From: Nonomuraea wenchangensis
GTDB lineage: Bacteria > Actinomycetota > Actinomycetes > Streptosporangiales > Streptosporangiaceae
Assembly (NCBI RefSeq): GCF_900111685.1
Contig: NZ_FOHX01000007.1
Coordinates: forward strand, 465,929-529,928
Reading direction: 5' to 3'
DNA: 64,000 bases
Below are positions 1-7,981 of the stretch, one piece after another (position 1 is the stretch's first letter; each line of letters starts with the position of its first letter). Under the pieces are notes generated by a model that saw only the letters and a program-made list of their open reading frames with translations, was not told where the DNA came from and ran no database searches. The translations under genes and the position numbers were made by a program.

Positions 1-738
1 CCGCCCTTCGACGACGAACGGGTGCGCCAGGCGTTCCGCGAGGCCGTGGACGTGGACGCCGTGCTGCGCTCGGTCTACCGGGGCACCGCCACCAGGGCGT
101 GGAGCGTCGTCGGCCGGCGCAGCCCCTTCTACGACGCCTCGCTGGAGGGCTCCTTCGGCGGCGACGTCGCCAAGGCCAACGCCCTGCTCGACGCCGCCGG
201 CTGGACCGGGCGCGACGCCGAGGGCTACCGCGTCAAGGACGGCGAGCGGCTCACCGTGCGCGAGGTCGCCTCCGCCCCGTTCGTACGCGACCGCAGGGAC
301 GTCCTCGCCCAGGCCATCCAGGCCCAGGTCAAGCAGAACGCGGGCATCGACTTCCAGGTGCGGATCGTCGACCAGGGCAGCGCGCAGAAGGCCCTGGAGG
401 AGGACGCGTACGAGCTGTTCGGCAACTCCCGCGGCGACGCCGACGCCGGGGCCGCGCTCAACCTCATCCTGCCGGCGAAGGCCGCCATCAACCGCACCCA
501 CTTCGCCGACCCGCGGGTGGACAAGTGGCTGGCCGCCGCCTCGGCCACGTCCGACCAGGCCGCGCGGAAGAAGCTCTACGCCCAGGTGCAGCGGGCCGCC
601 GTGGCGGAGCACGCGGTGGTGTTCCCGATCTACGTGCCGGCCGACCAGATCGCGGCGAGCGGGAACGTGCAGGGGCTCGGCTTCGAGCCCGCCTCCGGCA
701 CGCCCGCGAGCGCGTACGACGTGCGGATCGGCACATGA
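1..738 (+). CDS. ABC transporter substrate-binding protein, family 5 (3' part only)
   Basis: This is the C-terminal part (245 residues) of an extracytoplasmic solute-binding protein of the dipeptide/oligopeptide/nickel type (SBP family 5). The frame is already open at base 1, and the first visible residues (FDDERVRQAFREAVD) match the conserved 'F.D.rVRqAl..AvD' segment of the family; the N-terminal half with its lipoprotein signal lies outside the window. The stop overlaps the ATG of the next gene (ATGA). Together with the two permeases and the double ATPase that follow it forms a complete import operon. The ligand cannot be told from sequence: peptides are likely, but sugars, opines and metals are also carried by this family. 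Confidence 0.9.
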   Translation, partial: PPFDDERVRQAFREAVDVDAVLRSVYRGTATRAWSVVGRRSPFYDASLEGSFGGDVAKANALLDAAGWTGRDAEGYRVKDGERLTVREVASAPFVRDRRDVLAQAIQAQVKQNAGIDFQVRIVDQGSAQKALEEDAYELFGNSRGDADAGAALNLILPAKAAINRTHFADPRVDKWLAAASATSDQAARKKLYAQVQRAAVAEHAVVFPIYVPADQIAASGNVQGLGFEPASGTPASAYDVRIGT

Positions 739-1640
739 TCAGACGGCTGGGCACGGGCCTCGCGGTGCTCTGGGCCGCCGCCACCGCCTCGTACGTCGCC
801 CTGCTGCTGGCGCCGGGCGACACCGTGGACATCCTGGTCGGCGACGGCCCCGACACCCCGGAGATCCGGGCGCGGATCGTCGCCGAGTGGGGGCTCGACC
901 GGCCCGAGATCGTCCAGTACGTGTCCTACCTGTGGCGGCTGCTGCACGGCGACCTCGGCCGCTCCTACCAGGCGCAGCGCGGCGTCGGCGAGATCCTGGC
1001 CGGCCAGGTGGGGCCCACCGCGCAGCTCACCCTCGCCGCGGCGGGCACCGGGGTGGTGCTGGCCGGGGTCATCGCGCTCGCCACCGCCGGGCGGGGCAGG
1101 TGGGCGCGCGGCGCGGCCTCGGCCGCCGAGCTGGTGGCGGTGTCGGTGCCGCCGTTCCTCATCGGGATCGTGCTGTTGTCGGTGTTCTCGTTCACGCTCG
1201 GCTGGTTCCCGGTCTCGGGGGCGCAGGGGCCGCGGGCGCTGGTGCTGCCGGCGCTCGCGCTCGGCCTGCCCATCGCCGGCGTGCTCGGCCAGGTGCTGCG
1301 CGGCGGGCTGGAGCAGGCGCTGGAGCAGCCCTTCGCGGTCACGGCCAGGGCGCGCGGCCTCACCGAGCGCGCCCTGGTCGCCCGGCACGCCCTGCGGCAC
1401 GCGCTCATCCCGGCCGTGACGCTGGCCGGCTGGTTCACCGGCACGCTGCTGGGCGGCGCGGTGATCACCGAGATCCTGTTCGGGCGGCCGGGGCTCGGCC
1501 AGGTGGCCATGCAGGCGGTGACCGGCCGCGACATGCCCGTCGTGATGGCCGTGGTGCTGCTGTCGGCCGTCGTGTACGTGACCATCAGCACGCTGCTCGA
1601 CCTGGCCTACCGCGCCATCGACCCGAGGATCCGGACATGA
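735..1640 (+). CDS. ABC transporter permease, DppB type
   Basis: Inner-membrane permease of 301 residues, first of the two permeases of a peptide-type importer. An N-terminal membrane helix (about residues 7-27) is followed by a long external loop carrying the DppB-like 'WGLDRPEIVQYVSYL' region and then by five or so hydrophobic segments. The cytoplasmic EAA loop that contacts the ATPase is visible as ARARGL...HALRHALIP at about residues 205-230. The ATG overlaps the upstream stop, so translation is probably coupled to the binding protein. Length and order (binding protein, permease B, permease C, ATPases) are standard. Confidence 0.92.
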   Translation: MIRRLGTGLAVLWAAATASYVALLLAPGDTVDILVGDGPDTPEIRARIVAEWGLDRPEIVQYVSYLWRLLHGDLGRSYQAQRGVGEILAGQVGPTAQLTLAAAGTGVVLAGVIALATAGRGRWARGAASAAELVAVSVPPFLIGIVLLSVFSFTLGWFPVSGAQGPRALVLPALALGLPIAGVLGQVLRGGLEQALEQPFAVTARARGLTERALVARHALRHALIPAVTLAGWFTGTLLGGAVITEILFGRPGLGQVAMQAVTGRDMPVVMAVVLLSAVVYVTISTLLDLAYRAIDPRIRT

Positions 1641-1662
1641 GGGCGTACCCGGAGGTCCGGCC

Positions 1663-2502
1663 ATGAGCGCGCTCACCCGGAACGCGCCGCCCCTGAGGAT
1701 CCCGCCCGTCGCGGTGCTCCTGCCGGTGGCGTTCCTCGCCCTGCTCGGCGTGGCCGTGGCCGCGCCCGGCCTGCTCACCGCCGCCGACCCGCTGGCCGCC
1801 GACCCGCTGGCCGCGCTCGCCCCGCCCGGCGGCGCCCACTGGCTCGGCACCGACCACCTCGGCCGCGACGTGCTGGCCAGGGTCGTCCACGGCGCCCGGC
1901 ACTCCATCAGCATCGGCGTGGCCGCCACCGCGCTCGCCGTCACCGGCGGCGTGCTGCTCGGCCTGGCCGCCGGGCTGTCGCCGCGATGGCTGGAGGAGAC
2001 GCTGACCCGCGCGTTCGACGTGCTGTCCACGCTGCCGGAGCTGCTGCTCGCGCTGCTCGTCGTGGCGATCATCGGCCCCGGCACGGGCAACGTCATCCTG
2101 GCCATCGCCGTCGCCCAGATCCCCAACTACGCCCGCGTGATCCGCGCCCAGACCTTCGTCGTCCGCCGTTCCGGCTACGTCGAGCAGGCCGTCACCTTCG
2201 GCCGCCCCCGTGCGGCGATCATCGCCGGGCACGTGCTGCCCAACGTGCTCGGCCCGATCCCCGTGCTGGCCACGATCGGCCTCGGCACGGCGATCATCGC
2301 CGGCTCCGGGCTCAGCTTCCTCGGCATGGGGCCGCAGCCGCCCGCCGCCGAGTGGGGCGCGATGCTCTCCGAAGCCCGCAACTACCTGCGGGTCGCCTGG
2401 TGGGAGGCGGTCTTCCCTGGCCTGGCGATCACGCTCACCGTCGTCTGCCTGACCGTCGCCGGGCGCCGCCTGCAGCGCCGTTTCGAAGGGAGGACCCCAT
2501 GA
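1663..2502 (+). CDS. ABC transporter permease, DppC type
   Basis: Second membrane subunit of the importer, 279 residues. It shows the DppC hallmarks: the 'HWLGTDHLGRDVLARVVHGAR' type region (about residues 58-78, with GTDxxGRD and the following GAR), several hydrophobic helices, and the EAA loop ending in GHVLPNVLGP at about residue 190. An ATG with an upstream GGAGG-like stretch (ggaggtccggcc) sets the start, 22 bases after the DppB stop. Its stop codon overlaps the ATG of the ATPase gene. Expected to form the translocation channel with the upstream permease. Confidence 0.92.
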   Translation: MSALTRNAPPLRIPPVAVLLPVAFLALLGVAVAAPGLLTAADPLAADPLAALAPPGGAHWLGTDHLGRDVLARVVHGARHSISIGVAATALAVTGGVLLGLAAGLSPRWLEETLTRAFDVLSTLPELLLALLVVAIIGPGTGNVILAIAVAQIPNYARVIRAQTFVVRRSGYVEQAVTFGRPRAAIIAGHVLPNVLGPIPVLATIGLGTAIIAGSGLSFLGMGPQPPAAEWGAMLSEARNYLRVAWWEAVFPGLAITLTVVCLTVAGRRLQRRFEGRTP

Positions 2503-4085
2503 CGTCACCGCTGCTGGACGTACGGGAGCTGCGGGTGGGCTTCGGCCCGGCCGAGGTCGTGCGCGGCGTCTCCCTGTCCGTGGAGCCGGGCGAGTGCGTG
2601 GCGATCGTCGGGGAGTCCGGCTCCGGCAAGAGCGTCACCGCCCGCGCCCTGCTCGGCCTGGCCGGGCCGGGCTCCGCCGTGCGCGCCGCGTCGTTCCACG
2701 TCGCCGGGCGCGACGCGCTCGCCTTCACCCCGGCCGACTGGCGGCGGCTGCGCGGCGGGTTCGCCGGCCTCGTCCTGCAGGACGCGCTGGTCTCCCTCGA
2801 CCCGCTGCGCACCGCGGCGGCCGAGATCGCCGAGGTGCTCGCCGTCCACGACGTCGTACCGCGCGCCCGCCGCGCCGGGCGGGTGCTGGAGCTGCTGGAC
2901 GCCGTGGGCGTGCCCGAGCCCGCGCTGCGCGCCGGGCAGCGCCCCCACCAGCTCTCCGGCGGGCTGCGGCAGCGGGTGCTCATCGCCTCCGCCATCGCCG
3001 CCGACCCCGCCCTGATCATCGCCGACGAGCCCACCACCGCGCTCGACGTCACCGTGCAGGCCCAGATCCTGCGCCTGCTCGCCGAGCGCAAGGCGGCCGG
3101 CACGGCGCTGCTGCTGATCAGCCACGACCTGGCCGTGGTCGCCGCCGTCGCCGACCGCGTCCTCGTCATGAAGGACGGCCGCGTCGTGGAGGAGGGCCCG
3201 GTCCGGCAGGTGCTGGCCGCGCCCGCGCACGACTACACCAGGACGCTGCTGGCCGCCGTGCCCTCGGCCGCCTCCCGAGGCACCCGGCTCACCACCGGGA
3301 CGCCGCGCACCCGCCCGGCCCCGAACCTGTCCGGGCAGGTGCTCGCCGCGACCGCGCTCAGCCACTCCTACGACCGGCGTCCCGCCGTCGCCGAGGTCTC
3401 CTTCACCCTCCACGAGGGGGAGACGCTCGGCGTCGTCGGCGAGTCGGGCTCGGGCAAGAGCACGCTGGCCCGCCTCGCCCTCGCCCTGCTCGAACCCGCG
3501 CACGGCCGCGTCGCCCTGCACCAGCGGCAGTGGAGCAACCAGCCGGAACGCGCCCGCCGCCCCCTCCGGCACCGTGTCCAGCTCATCTCCCAGAACCCGC
3601 TCGACTCCTTCGACCCCCGCCACACCGTCGGCCGGCTCGTCGCCGAGCCGCTGCGCCTGCCCGCCGGGGAACGCCGCGAGCGGGTGCTCGACCTCCTGGA
3701 GCGCGTCGGGCTGCCGCCGGGGACGGCCGGCCGCCATCCGCGCGAGCTGTCCGGCGGCCAGCGCCAGCGCGTCGCCATCGCCCGCGCCCTCGGGCCGCGC
3801 CCCGACGTGCTGGTGTGCGACGAGCCGGTCTCCGCGCTGGACGTCTCCGTCCAGGCCCAGGTGCTCGACCTGCTCGCCGACGTCCAGGCCGAGTACGGCA
3901 CCGCGATGGTGTTCATCTCGCACGACCTGGGCGTGGTGCACCACGTCGCGGACCGGGTGCTGGTCATGAAGGACGGCCGGGTGGTGGAGGAGGGGGACGT
4001 GGAGGACGTCTTCATCCGGCCGCGTCATCCGTACACGCGGGCCCTGGTCGCGGCGGTGCCGCGGCTGGGCGTGCCGGCGGCGTGA
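2499..4085 (+). CDS. Fused ABC transporter ATPase (DppD-DppF)
   Basis: A 528-residue protein with two complete ABC ATPase domains in one chain; it should power the upstream importer as a single-polypeptide dimer. Domain 1 has Walker A GESGSGKS (about residue 37), signature LSGGLRQR (about 151) and Walker B LIIADEP (about 171). Domain 2 has Walker A GESGSGKST (about 313), signature LSGGQRQR (about 416) and Walker B VLVCDEP (about 437). Both domains end with the same 'ADRVLVMKDGRVVEEG' stretch, showing internal duplication. Both sites look catalytically intact. Domain 2 has the DppF-like 'ISQNPLDSFDP' Q-loop. Start ATG overlaps the DppC stop. Such fusions are common in actinobacteria. Confidence 0.93.
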   Translation: MTSPLLDVRELRVGFGPAEVVRGVSLSVEPGECVAIVGESGSGKSVTARALLGLAGPGSAVRAASFHVAGRDALAFTPADWRRLRGGFAGLVLQDALVSLDPLRTAAAEIAEVLAVHDVVPRARRAGRVLELLDAVGVPEPALRAGQRPHQLSGGLRQRVLIASAIAADPALIIADEPTTALDVTVQAQILRLLAERKAAGTALLLISHDLAVVAAVADRVLVMKDGRVVEEGPVRQVLAAPAHDYTRTLLAAVPSAASRGTRLTTGTPRTRPAPNLSGQVLAATALSHSYDRRPAVAEVSFTLHEGETLGVVGESGSGKSTLARLALALLEPAHGRVALHQRQWSNQPERARRPLRHRVQLISQNPLDSFDPRHTVGRLVAEPLRLPAGERRERVLDLLERVGLPPGTAGRHPRELSGGQRQRVAIARALGPRPDVLVCDEPVSALDVSVQAQVLDLLADVQAEYGTAMVFISHDLGVVHHVADRVLVMKDGRVVEEGDVEDVFIRPRHPYTRALVAAVPRLGVPAA

Positions 4086-4094
4086 GCGGCCGGT

Positions 4095-5015
4095 TCAGGC
4101 CGGGGTGCGGGCGAGGCGGGCGCGGAGGGCGGCGGCGCCGGACTCGGCGAGCCAGTCGGCGAGGGTGCGCAACCCCGGATGGATGACGCGCAGCGCCTCG
4201 ATGTCGGCGTGCCAGCGGTGGCCGGCCTGCCAGCGCCTGCTGGTGTCGGCGATGTCCGGACCGAGCCGGGCGATCTCGTCGTCGGTGAGCCGCTCGTACC
4301 GGACCGGGATGCCGGTGGCCTCGCTGATCGTGGCGGCGGCGGCCACCGGCGTGGGATCGTCGCCCGCCAGTTCGAGGGTCCGTCCGGCGAACCGGGCGGG
4401 GTCGGCGAACGCGAGCGCCGCGAACTCGGCGACGTCCTCCAGCGCGATGACCTGCATGGGCTCGTCCGGCGGGAAGAGGTGCCGGTGGACGCCCCCGAAG
4501 ATGCCGTCGATCCCGGCGATCCCGGAGGCGAGATAGTTCGTCATGAACCGGACCGGGCGCAGCACGGTGGGCAGCGCGACGCGCTCGCGCAGGTACTCCT
4601 CGATCAGCGCCTTGCCCGCCGACCCCCGCGACGCGGCCGACGCCGAGGCGAGGGTGCTGAACACGACCTGCTCGACCCCCGCGCCGGCCGCCGCGTCGAT
4701 CAGCGCCCGGCCGCGGGCCACCTCGAGATCCGTGTCCAGCCCGTCCGGCCCGAAGGCCACCGGCGGTATGCCGAACACGGCGGCCACGCCGTCGAACGCG
4801 GGCGGCAGGCTCGCCGGATCGTCGAGGTCGCCGCGTACGAGCTCGGCGCCCGCGGCGGCCAGCCCGGCGGCGGCGGGCGTGGTCAGGTCGCGCACCAGCG
4901 CGCGTACGCGCCGGCCGCCGGCGAGCAGGCGGCGAGCGGTGACGCCGCCCTGCTTGCCGGTGGCTCCGGTGACGAGGACGGGGGCGTCGGAAATGTTCGG
5001 TGTCGCGGTGGTCAT
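4095..5015 (-). CDS. NmrA-like NAD(P)-binding protein
   Basis: A 306-residue Rossmann-fold protein of the atypical SDR/NmrA class. The dinucleotide loop GATGKQGG is at residues 17-24 and the 'RDL..P...L...GAELVRGDLDD' pattern follows; the canonical YxxxK catalytic pair is not evident, as usual for NmrA-like proteins, which act as redox sensors or as NAD(P)H:quinone/flavin reductases. The ATG at 5015 was chosen because homology starts right after it, although the frame stays open upstream. It is transcribed away from a TetR gene whose start lies 82 bases off, so the TetR product is the likely regulator. Substrate unknown. Confidence 0.85.
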   Translation of the reverse strand: MTTATPNISDAPVLVTGATGKQGGVTARRLLAGGRRVRALVRDLTTPAAAGLAAAGAELVRGDLDDPASLPPAFDGVAAVFGIPPVAFGPDGLDTDLEVARGRALIDAAAGAGVEQVVFSTLASASAASRGSAGKALIEEYLRERVALPTVLRPVRFMTNYLASGIAGIDGIFGGVHRHLFPPDEPMQVIALEDVAEFAALAFADPARFAGRTLELAGDDPTPVAAAATISEATGIPVRYERLTDDEIARLGPDIADTSRRWQAGHRWHADIEALRVIHPGLRTLADWLAESGAAALRARLARTPA

Positions 5016-5097
5016 GGTCCCTCTCCGTAGGACGGGGATACTGGCGTGGTCCGGGATGCTCCACCCGCTTCGCCGCCGCAGACAAGGATTTCGTGAC

Positions 5098-5847
5098 GTG
5101 ACAGCAGCACCCGCCGGGCGCGCCGACGCCCGCCGCAACCGGGAACTCGTGCTCCGTACGGCGGCGCGGGTCTTCACCGAGGAGGGGACCGGGGCGTCAC
5201 TCGGCCGCATCGCGCGACGCGCCGGGGTGGGGGCAGGGACCGTCTACCGGCACTTCCCGAGCAAGGAGATCCTGATCGAGGCCGTGCTCGCCGAACACGT
5301 CGAGGAGATGGTGGCCGCCGCAGGCCGCTGGCGGGCCCGGGCCGCGCCGGGTGACGCGCTGTTCGGGTTCCTGCTGGAGGCGATCGACCGGTCGGCGGGC
5401 CGCCGGCCCGTCTGCGACGCGCTCAGCGAGGACCACGGCTGGCCGCGCGCCGTGCTGGCGGCCGGCGCCCGGCGCTTCCACGAGGCACTGGAGCGCCTGC
5501 TGCGCGAGGCGAGACAGGCCGGCGCGATACGCGCCGACCTGCGGGCCGACGACCTGGCGGCGCTCGCCGTCGGCGGTGTCGCCCTGCGCTCGGCGCGCCG
5601 GGACCCGGTGCGGGGCGCACAGCTGGTGCGGCTGCTGCTGGACGGCCTGCGCACCCGTGCCGTCACGGAACCTGAGCCGTTCCGTGACGGCACGGGTGCC
5701 CCCGCGCGTCACGGAACGACCGGGCCACTGCACTGCGCGGAGTGCGGCGCGGTGCTGCGGGTGCACACCACCGGCCGGCCGCCCCGCTACTGCGGTCCCA
5801 CCTGCCGCCAGCGCGCCCACCGTCGCCGCCTCGCCGGGCGAGGCTGA
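5098..5847 (+). CDS. TetR family regulator with C-terminal Cys-rich extension
   Basis: A 249-residue protein: an N-terminal TetR helix-turn-helix (about residues 12-60, with AGVGAGTVYRHFPSKEIL) and a ligand domain that should end near residue 187. Beyond this the frame runs on for about 60 residues, over a perfect 21-bp inverted repeat (5651-5699), and finishes with a zinc-ribbon-like tail: CAECG, then YCGPTCRQRAHRRR. The same CxxC...YCxxxCRQRA..RR tail occurs as small free-standing actinobacterial proteins, so this looks like a fusion across an old terminator. The GTG start at 5098 is inferred from the position of the homology. Likely regulates the divergent NmrA-like gene. Confidence 0.85.
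   Translation: MTAAPAGRADARRNRELVLRTAARVFTEEGTGASLGRIARRAGVGAGTVYRHFPSKEILIEAVLAEHVEEMVAAAGRWRARAAPGDALFGFLLEAIDRSAGRRPVCDALSEDHGWPRAVLAAGARRFHEALERLLREARQAGAIRADLRADDLAALAVGGVALRSARRDPVRGAQLVRLLLDGLRTRAVTEPEPFRDGTGAPARHGTTGPLHCAECGAVLRVHTTGRPPRYCGPTCRQRAHRRRLAGRG
5651..5699. repeat. Perfect 21-bp inverted repeat inside the tetR frame
   Basis: Arms 5651-5671 and 5679-5699 are exact reverse complements, with a 7-base loop (5672-5678). No T-run follows on either strand. Part of the arm (gtcacggaac) recurs once more at 5709-5718. It has the shape of a transcription terminator but lies inside an open frame; see the gene entry and finding. Confidence 0.85.
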
Positions 5848-5864
5848 ACGGTGCCCCCTCCCGC

Positions 5865-6749
5865 TCAGACGTGGGGGAAGAGGAACCTCGCCGCCTCGTC
5901 GAGAGCCTGCCCCGCCTCCTCGACGAGCGCCGTGTGGTGCTGGAAGACGTGCGGCAGCCCGCCCCAGACCCGCAACGTCACGTCCACGTCGGCCGCGGCC
6001 GCGCGGGCGGCGAGGAGGACCGCGTCGTCCAGCAGGAGCTCGTTCGAGCCCGCCTGGATGAGCAGGGGCGGCAGCCCGGCGAGGTCGGCCAGCGCGGGGC
6101 TGGCCGTCGGCGCGGACGGGTCCTGCTGTCCCAGGTAATGCGTGCGATATCCCTCCAGGTCGGACCGGACGAAGATGGGGTCGATCCCGAGCTTGGTCTC
6201 GATGCTCGCCCCGCTGAACGTGAGGTCCGTCCAGGGGGAGAACGTCGCGACCGCCGCCGGCATGGGCAGCCCCTCCTCGCGCGCCGCCAGCAGCGTCGCG
6301 ATCGCCAGCCCGCCGCCCGCGGAGTCGCCCGCCAGGGCGATGCGTGACGGGCTGTCGGCCTGCCCGAGCAACTCGCGGTAGGCCGCCAGCCCGTCCTCGA
6401 CCGCCGCGGGGAACGGATGCTCGGGGGCGAGCCGGTAGTCGGGCGAGACCAGCCTGGTGCGGGCGCGGCGCGCAAGGTCACCCGCCAGGGCGAGATGGGT
6501 GCGCGGGGAGCCGACGACGTACCCGCCGCCGTGCAGGTAGAGCACCACGGTCCCGGCGGCCCGATCAGCGGGCTCCAGCTCCAGCGCGGGACGCCCGCCG
6601 AGGGTGGTGTCGCGGACGGTGACGCCGTCCGGCGCCGGCGCCTGGAACATCTGGTCGAAACCCGCCCGCGCCTCCGCGACCGTGGCGTCCGGGCTCTTGG
6701 GCGCGTTGCGGAGCAGGGCGTCCAGGGCTTCACGCTGTTGACGGCTCAT
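5865..6749 (-). CDS. Alpha/beta hydrolase, hormone-sensitive-lipase family
   Basis: A 294-residue esterase. The oxyanion-hole motif HGGGYVVGS lies at about residue 73, the YRLAPEHPFPAA motif at about 105, and the nucleophile elbow GDSAGG (Ser) at about 140; the Asp and His of the triad are expected in 'SNELLLDD' and 'GGLPHVF' near residues 235 and 265. It acts on short-chain esters; no signal peptide is present, so it is cytoplasmic. It is divergent from a MarR gene, and the 97-base gap holds two palindromes of the type a MarR dimer binds, so its expression is probably controlled by that regulator. Confidence 0.9.
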   Translation of the reverse strand: MSRQQREALDALLRNAPKSPDATVAEARAGFDQMFQAPAPDGVTVRDTTLGGRPALELEPADRAAGTVVLYLHGGGYVVGSPRTHLALAGDLARRARTRLVSPDYRLAPEHPFPAAVEDGLAAYRELLGQADSPSRIALAGDSAGGGLAIATLLAAREEGLPMPAAVATFSPWTDLTFSGASIETKLGIDPIFVRSDLEGYRTHYLGQQDPSAPTASPALADLAGLPPLLIQAGSNELLLDDAVLLAARAAAADVDVTLRVWGGLPHVFQHHTALVEEAGQALDEAARFLFPHV

Positions 6750-6777
6750 GAGTGACCCTCCAGGTCAGGTCGGATAG

Positions 6778-6822
6778 ATTCCTTGGAATGCACCTGGCAA
6801 CAAGATTCCAAGGAATCTTGTT
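6778..6822. promoter_or_regulatory. Two palindromic operators (probable MarR sites)
   Basis: Site 1, 6778-6789, reads attcc-TT-ggaat. Site 2, 6799-6822, has 11-bp arms aacaagattcc / ggaatcttgtt around AA. Both share the gattcc/ggaat core, and they sit between the divergent esterase and marR genes, 10 bases apart. This is the most AT-rich, most symmetrical stretch in the neighbourhood and fits an autoregulated MarR promoter. Confidence 0.75.
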
Positions 6823-6846
6823 CCCGCGATCGGAAGGGAAGTCGTC

Positions 6847-7287
6847 ATGGCCGGCAGCGGAGAGCTGTTCGTGGACCTTGTCCGCGTCGAGACCCGGCTC
6901 TGGAACGCCGTGGACGTCCGGCTGCGGGCCGAGCACGGCCTCCGGCTGGGCCAGTACGACCTGCTGACGGTGATCGCCGGGCGTCACGAGTGCCGGGTGC
7001 TCGACCTCGTGCACGAGGTCGCCATCACCGTCGGCGCGGCGAGCAAGGCGGTGGACCGGCTGGTGGAGGCCGGCTGGTGCCGCCGCGTCGCGAACCCCGC
7101 CGACGGCCGCTCGTCCTTCCTCGAACTCACACCCTCCGGCGTGTCGGCCCTGAGCGGGGCGCGGCGGACGTACGAGGAGGAGATCGCCCGCTGGACCTCC
7201 CGCCTGCTGTCGCCCGGCGCCCTGGAGGAGCTGGCGAACGCCCTGCGCACGATCCGGGCCGCGCTCGAAGCCGAACAACGGCCCTGA
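6847..7287 (+). CDS. MarR family transcriptional regulator
   Basis: A 146-residue winged-helix regulator. The first part ('FVDLVRVETRLWNAVDVRL') is the dimerisation helix; the recognition helix lies in 'AITVGAASKAVDRLVEAG' (about residues 60-77), followed by the wing with the typical R..NP.DGRSSF..LTP.G pattern (about 82-100). The ATG at 6847 follows a ggaaggg Shine-Dalgarno stretch. Expected to repress itself and the divergent esterase through the palindromes at 6778-6822 until a phenolic or lipophilic ligand is bound. The ligand is unknown. Confidence 0.9.
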   Translation: MAGSGELFVDLVRVETRLWNAVDVRLRAEHGLRLGQYDLLTVIAGRHECRVLDLVHEVAITVGAASKAVDRLVEAGWCRRVANPADGRSSFLELTPSGVSALSGARRTYEEEIARWTSRLLSPGALEELANALRTIRAALEAEQRP

Positions 7288-7359
7288 CCCCGGCCTCGGG
7301 GGTGGGCGTCGCCCGGCCCGTACGGCAGGATCGAGCGAAAACGCGTGAGGAGCGTTCAC

Positions 7360-7563
7360 ATGGTCAAGGCATGGATCTTCCTCGTTCCCGGTGTCCTGCT
7401 GGCCCTGACCGGGCTCGTGTGGACGCTGCAAGGGCTGGGCGTCATTGGCGGCAGCGTCATGAGCGGCGTCACGACCTGGGCGGTCATCGGCCCGATCGTC
7501 CTCGTGGTGGGCCTGGTGCTCGGCTTCCTCGGCCTGCGCCGGCTGACCGGCCGCGACCGCTGA
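7360..7563 (+). CDS. Small two-helix membrane protein
   Basis: A 67-residue protein made almost only of two membrane helices (about residues 3-24 and 35-58) with a short basic tail (RRLTGRDR). The start ATG at 7360 was preferred over an upstream GTG at 7345 because a GAGGAG Shine-Dalgarno motif lies 7 bases before it. I do not recognise the family. It stands alone between marR and a convergent remnant gene, so context gives no clue. Confidence 0.65.
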   Translation: MVKAWIFLVPGVLLALTGLVWTLQGLGVIGGSVMSGVTTWAVIGPIVLVVGLVLGFLGLRRLTGRDR

Positions 7564-7574
7564 GCCCGCGCCCG

Positions 7575-7979
7575 TCAGTTGGCGCAGGAGGCGGAGACCG
7601 TCACGTCGTAGACGTGCCAGCTGCTGTCGGGCGCCGCCCACACCAGGGCCGACGTGGTGGTCCAGCCCGTGCAGGACCCGCCCGCCGCGAGGATCGCCGC
7701 GCGGGCGGCCTGGGAGCCGGCCTGGGCGGCGGCCGACGGGGTGGATCCGCCGGCCTGCCGGGTCTCGCTGCGCGGCACCGGGTAGCTCGGCGCCGGCGTC
7801 TGTGTGACGCAGGTGCCGGACGCGGTGGCCTGGTAGACGTACGCCGACCCGTCCGGCGCCGTGTACACGAGGCTGGACGAGACGGACACGCTCGGACACA
7901 CCTCGCCCGCCTGCGCGGCCTGCCGGTTCAGCTCGGCCTCGGGGCTGAAACGTTCACCGCGCCCTCGCCCGGTCCGCGC
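7575..7979 (-). pseudogene. Remnant of a secreted protein with a duplicated Cys-bounded repeat
   Basis: About 130 codons of good coding character end at a TGA at 7575, but no ATG, GTG or TTG lies in frame downstream of the preceding tetR gene, and no signal peptide is present. The residue pattern is repeated twice: CPSVSVSSSLVYTAPDG..YVY.AT.SGTC and CTGWTTTSALVWAAPDS..HVYDVT.SASC, joined by a Ser/Pro/Ala-rich linker. Cysteine pairs bounding a beta-rich repeat suggest an exported protein whose 5' part was lost. It could also be translated by coupling from inside the tetR gene (its frame is open there) with an undetected start. Function unknown. Confidence 0.5.
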
Positions 7980-7981
7980 GG

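Noticed and set aside
2499..4085. DppD-DppF ATPase fusion as a novelty
   Set aside because: Double-ATPase chains of this importer class are common in actinobacteria, so it is annotated but not listed as a finding.
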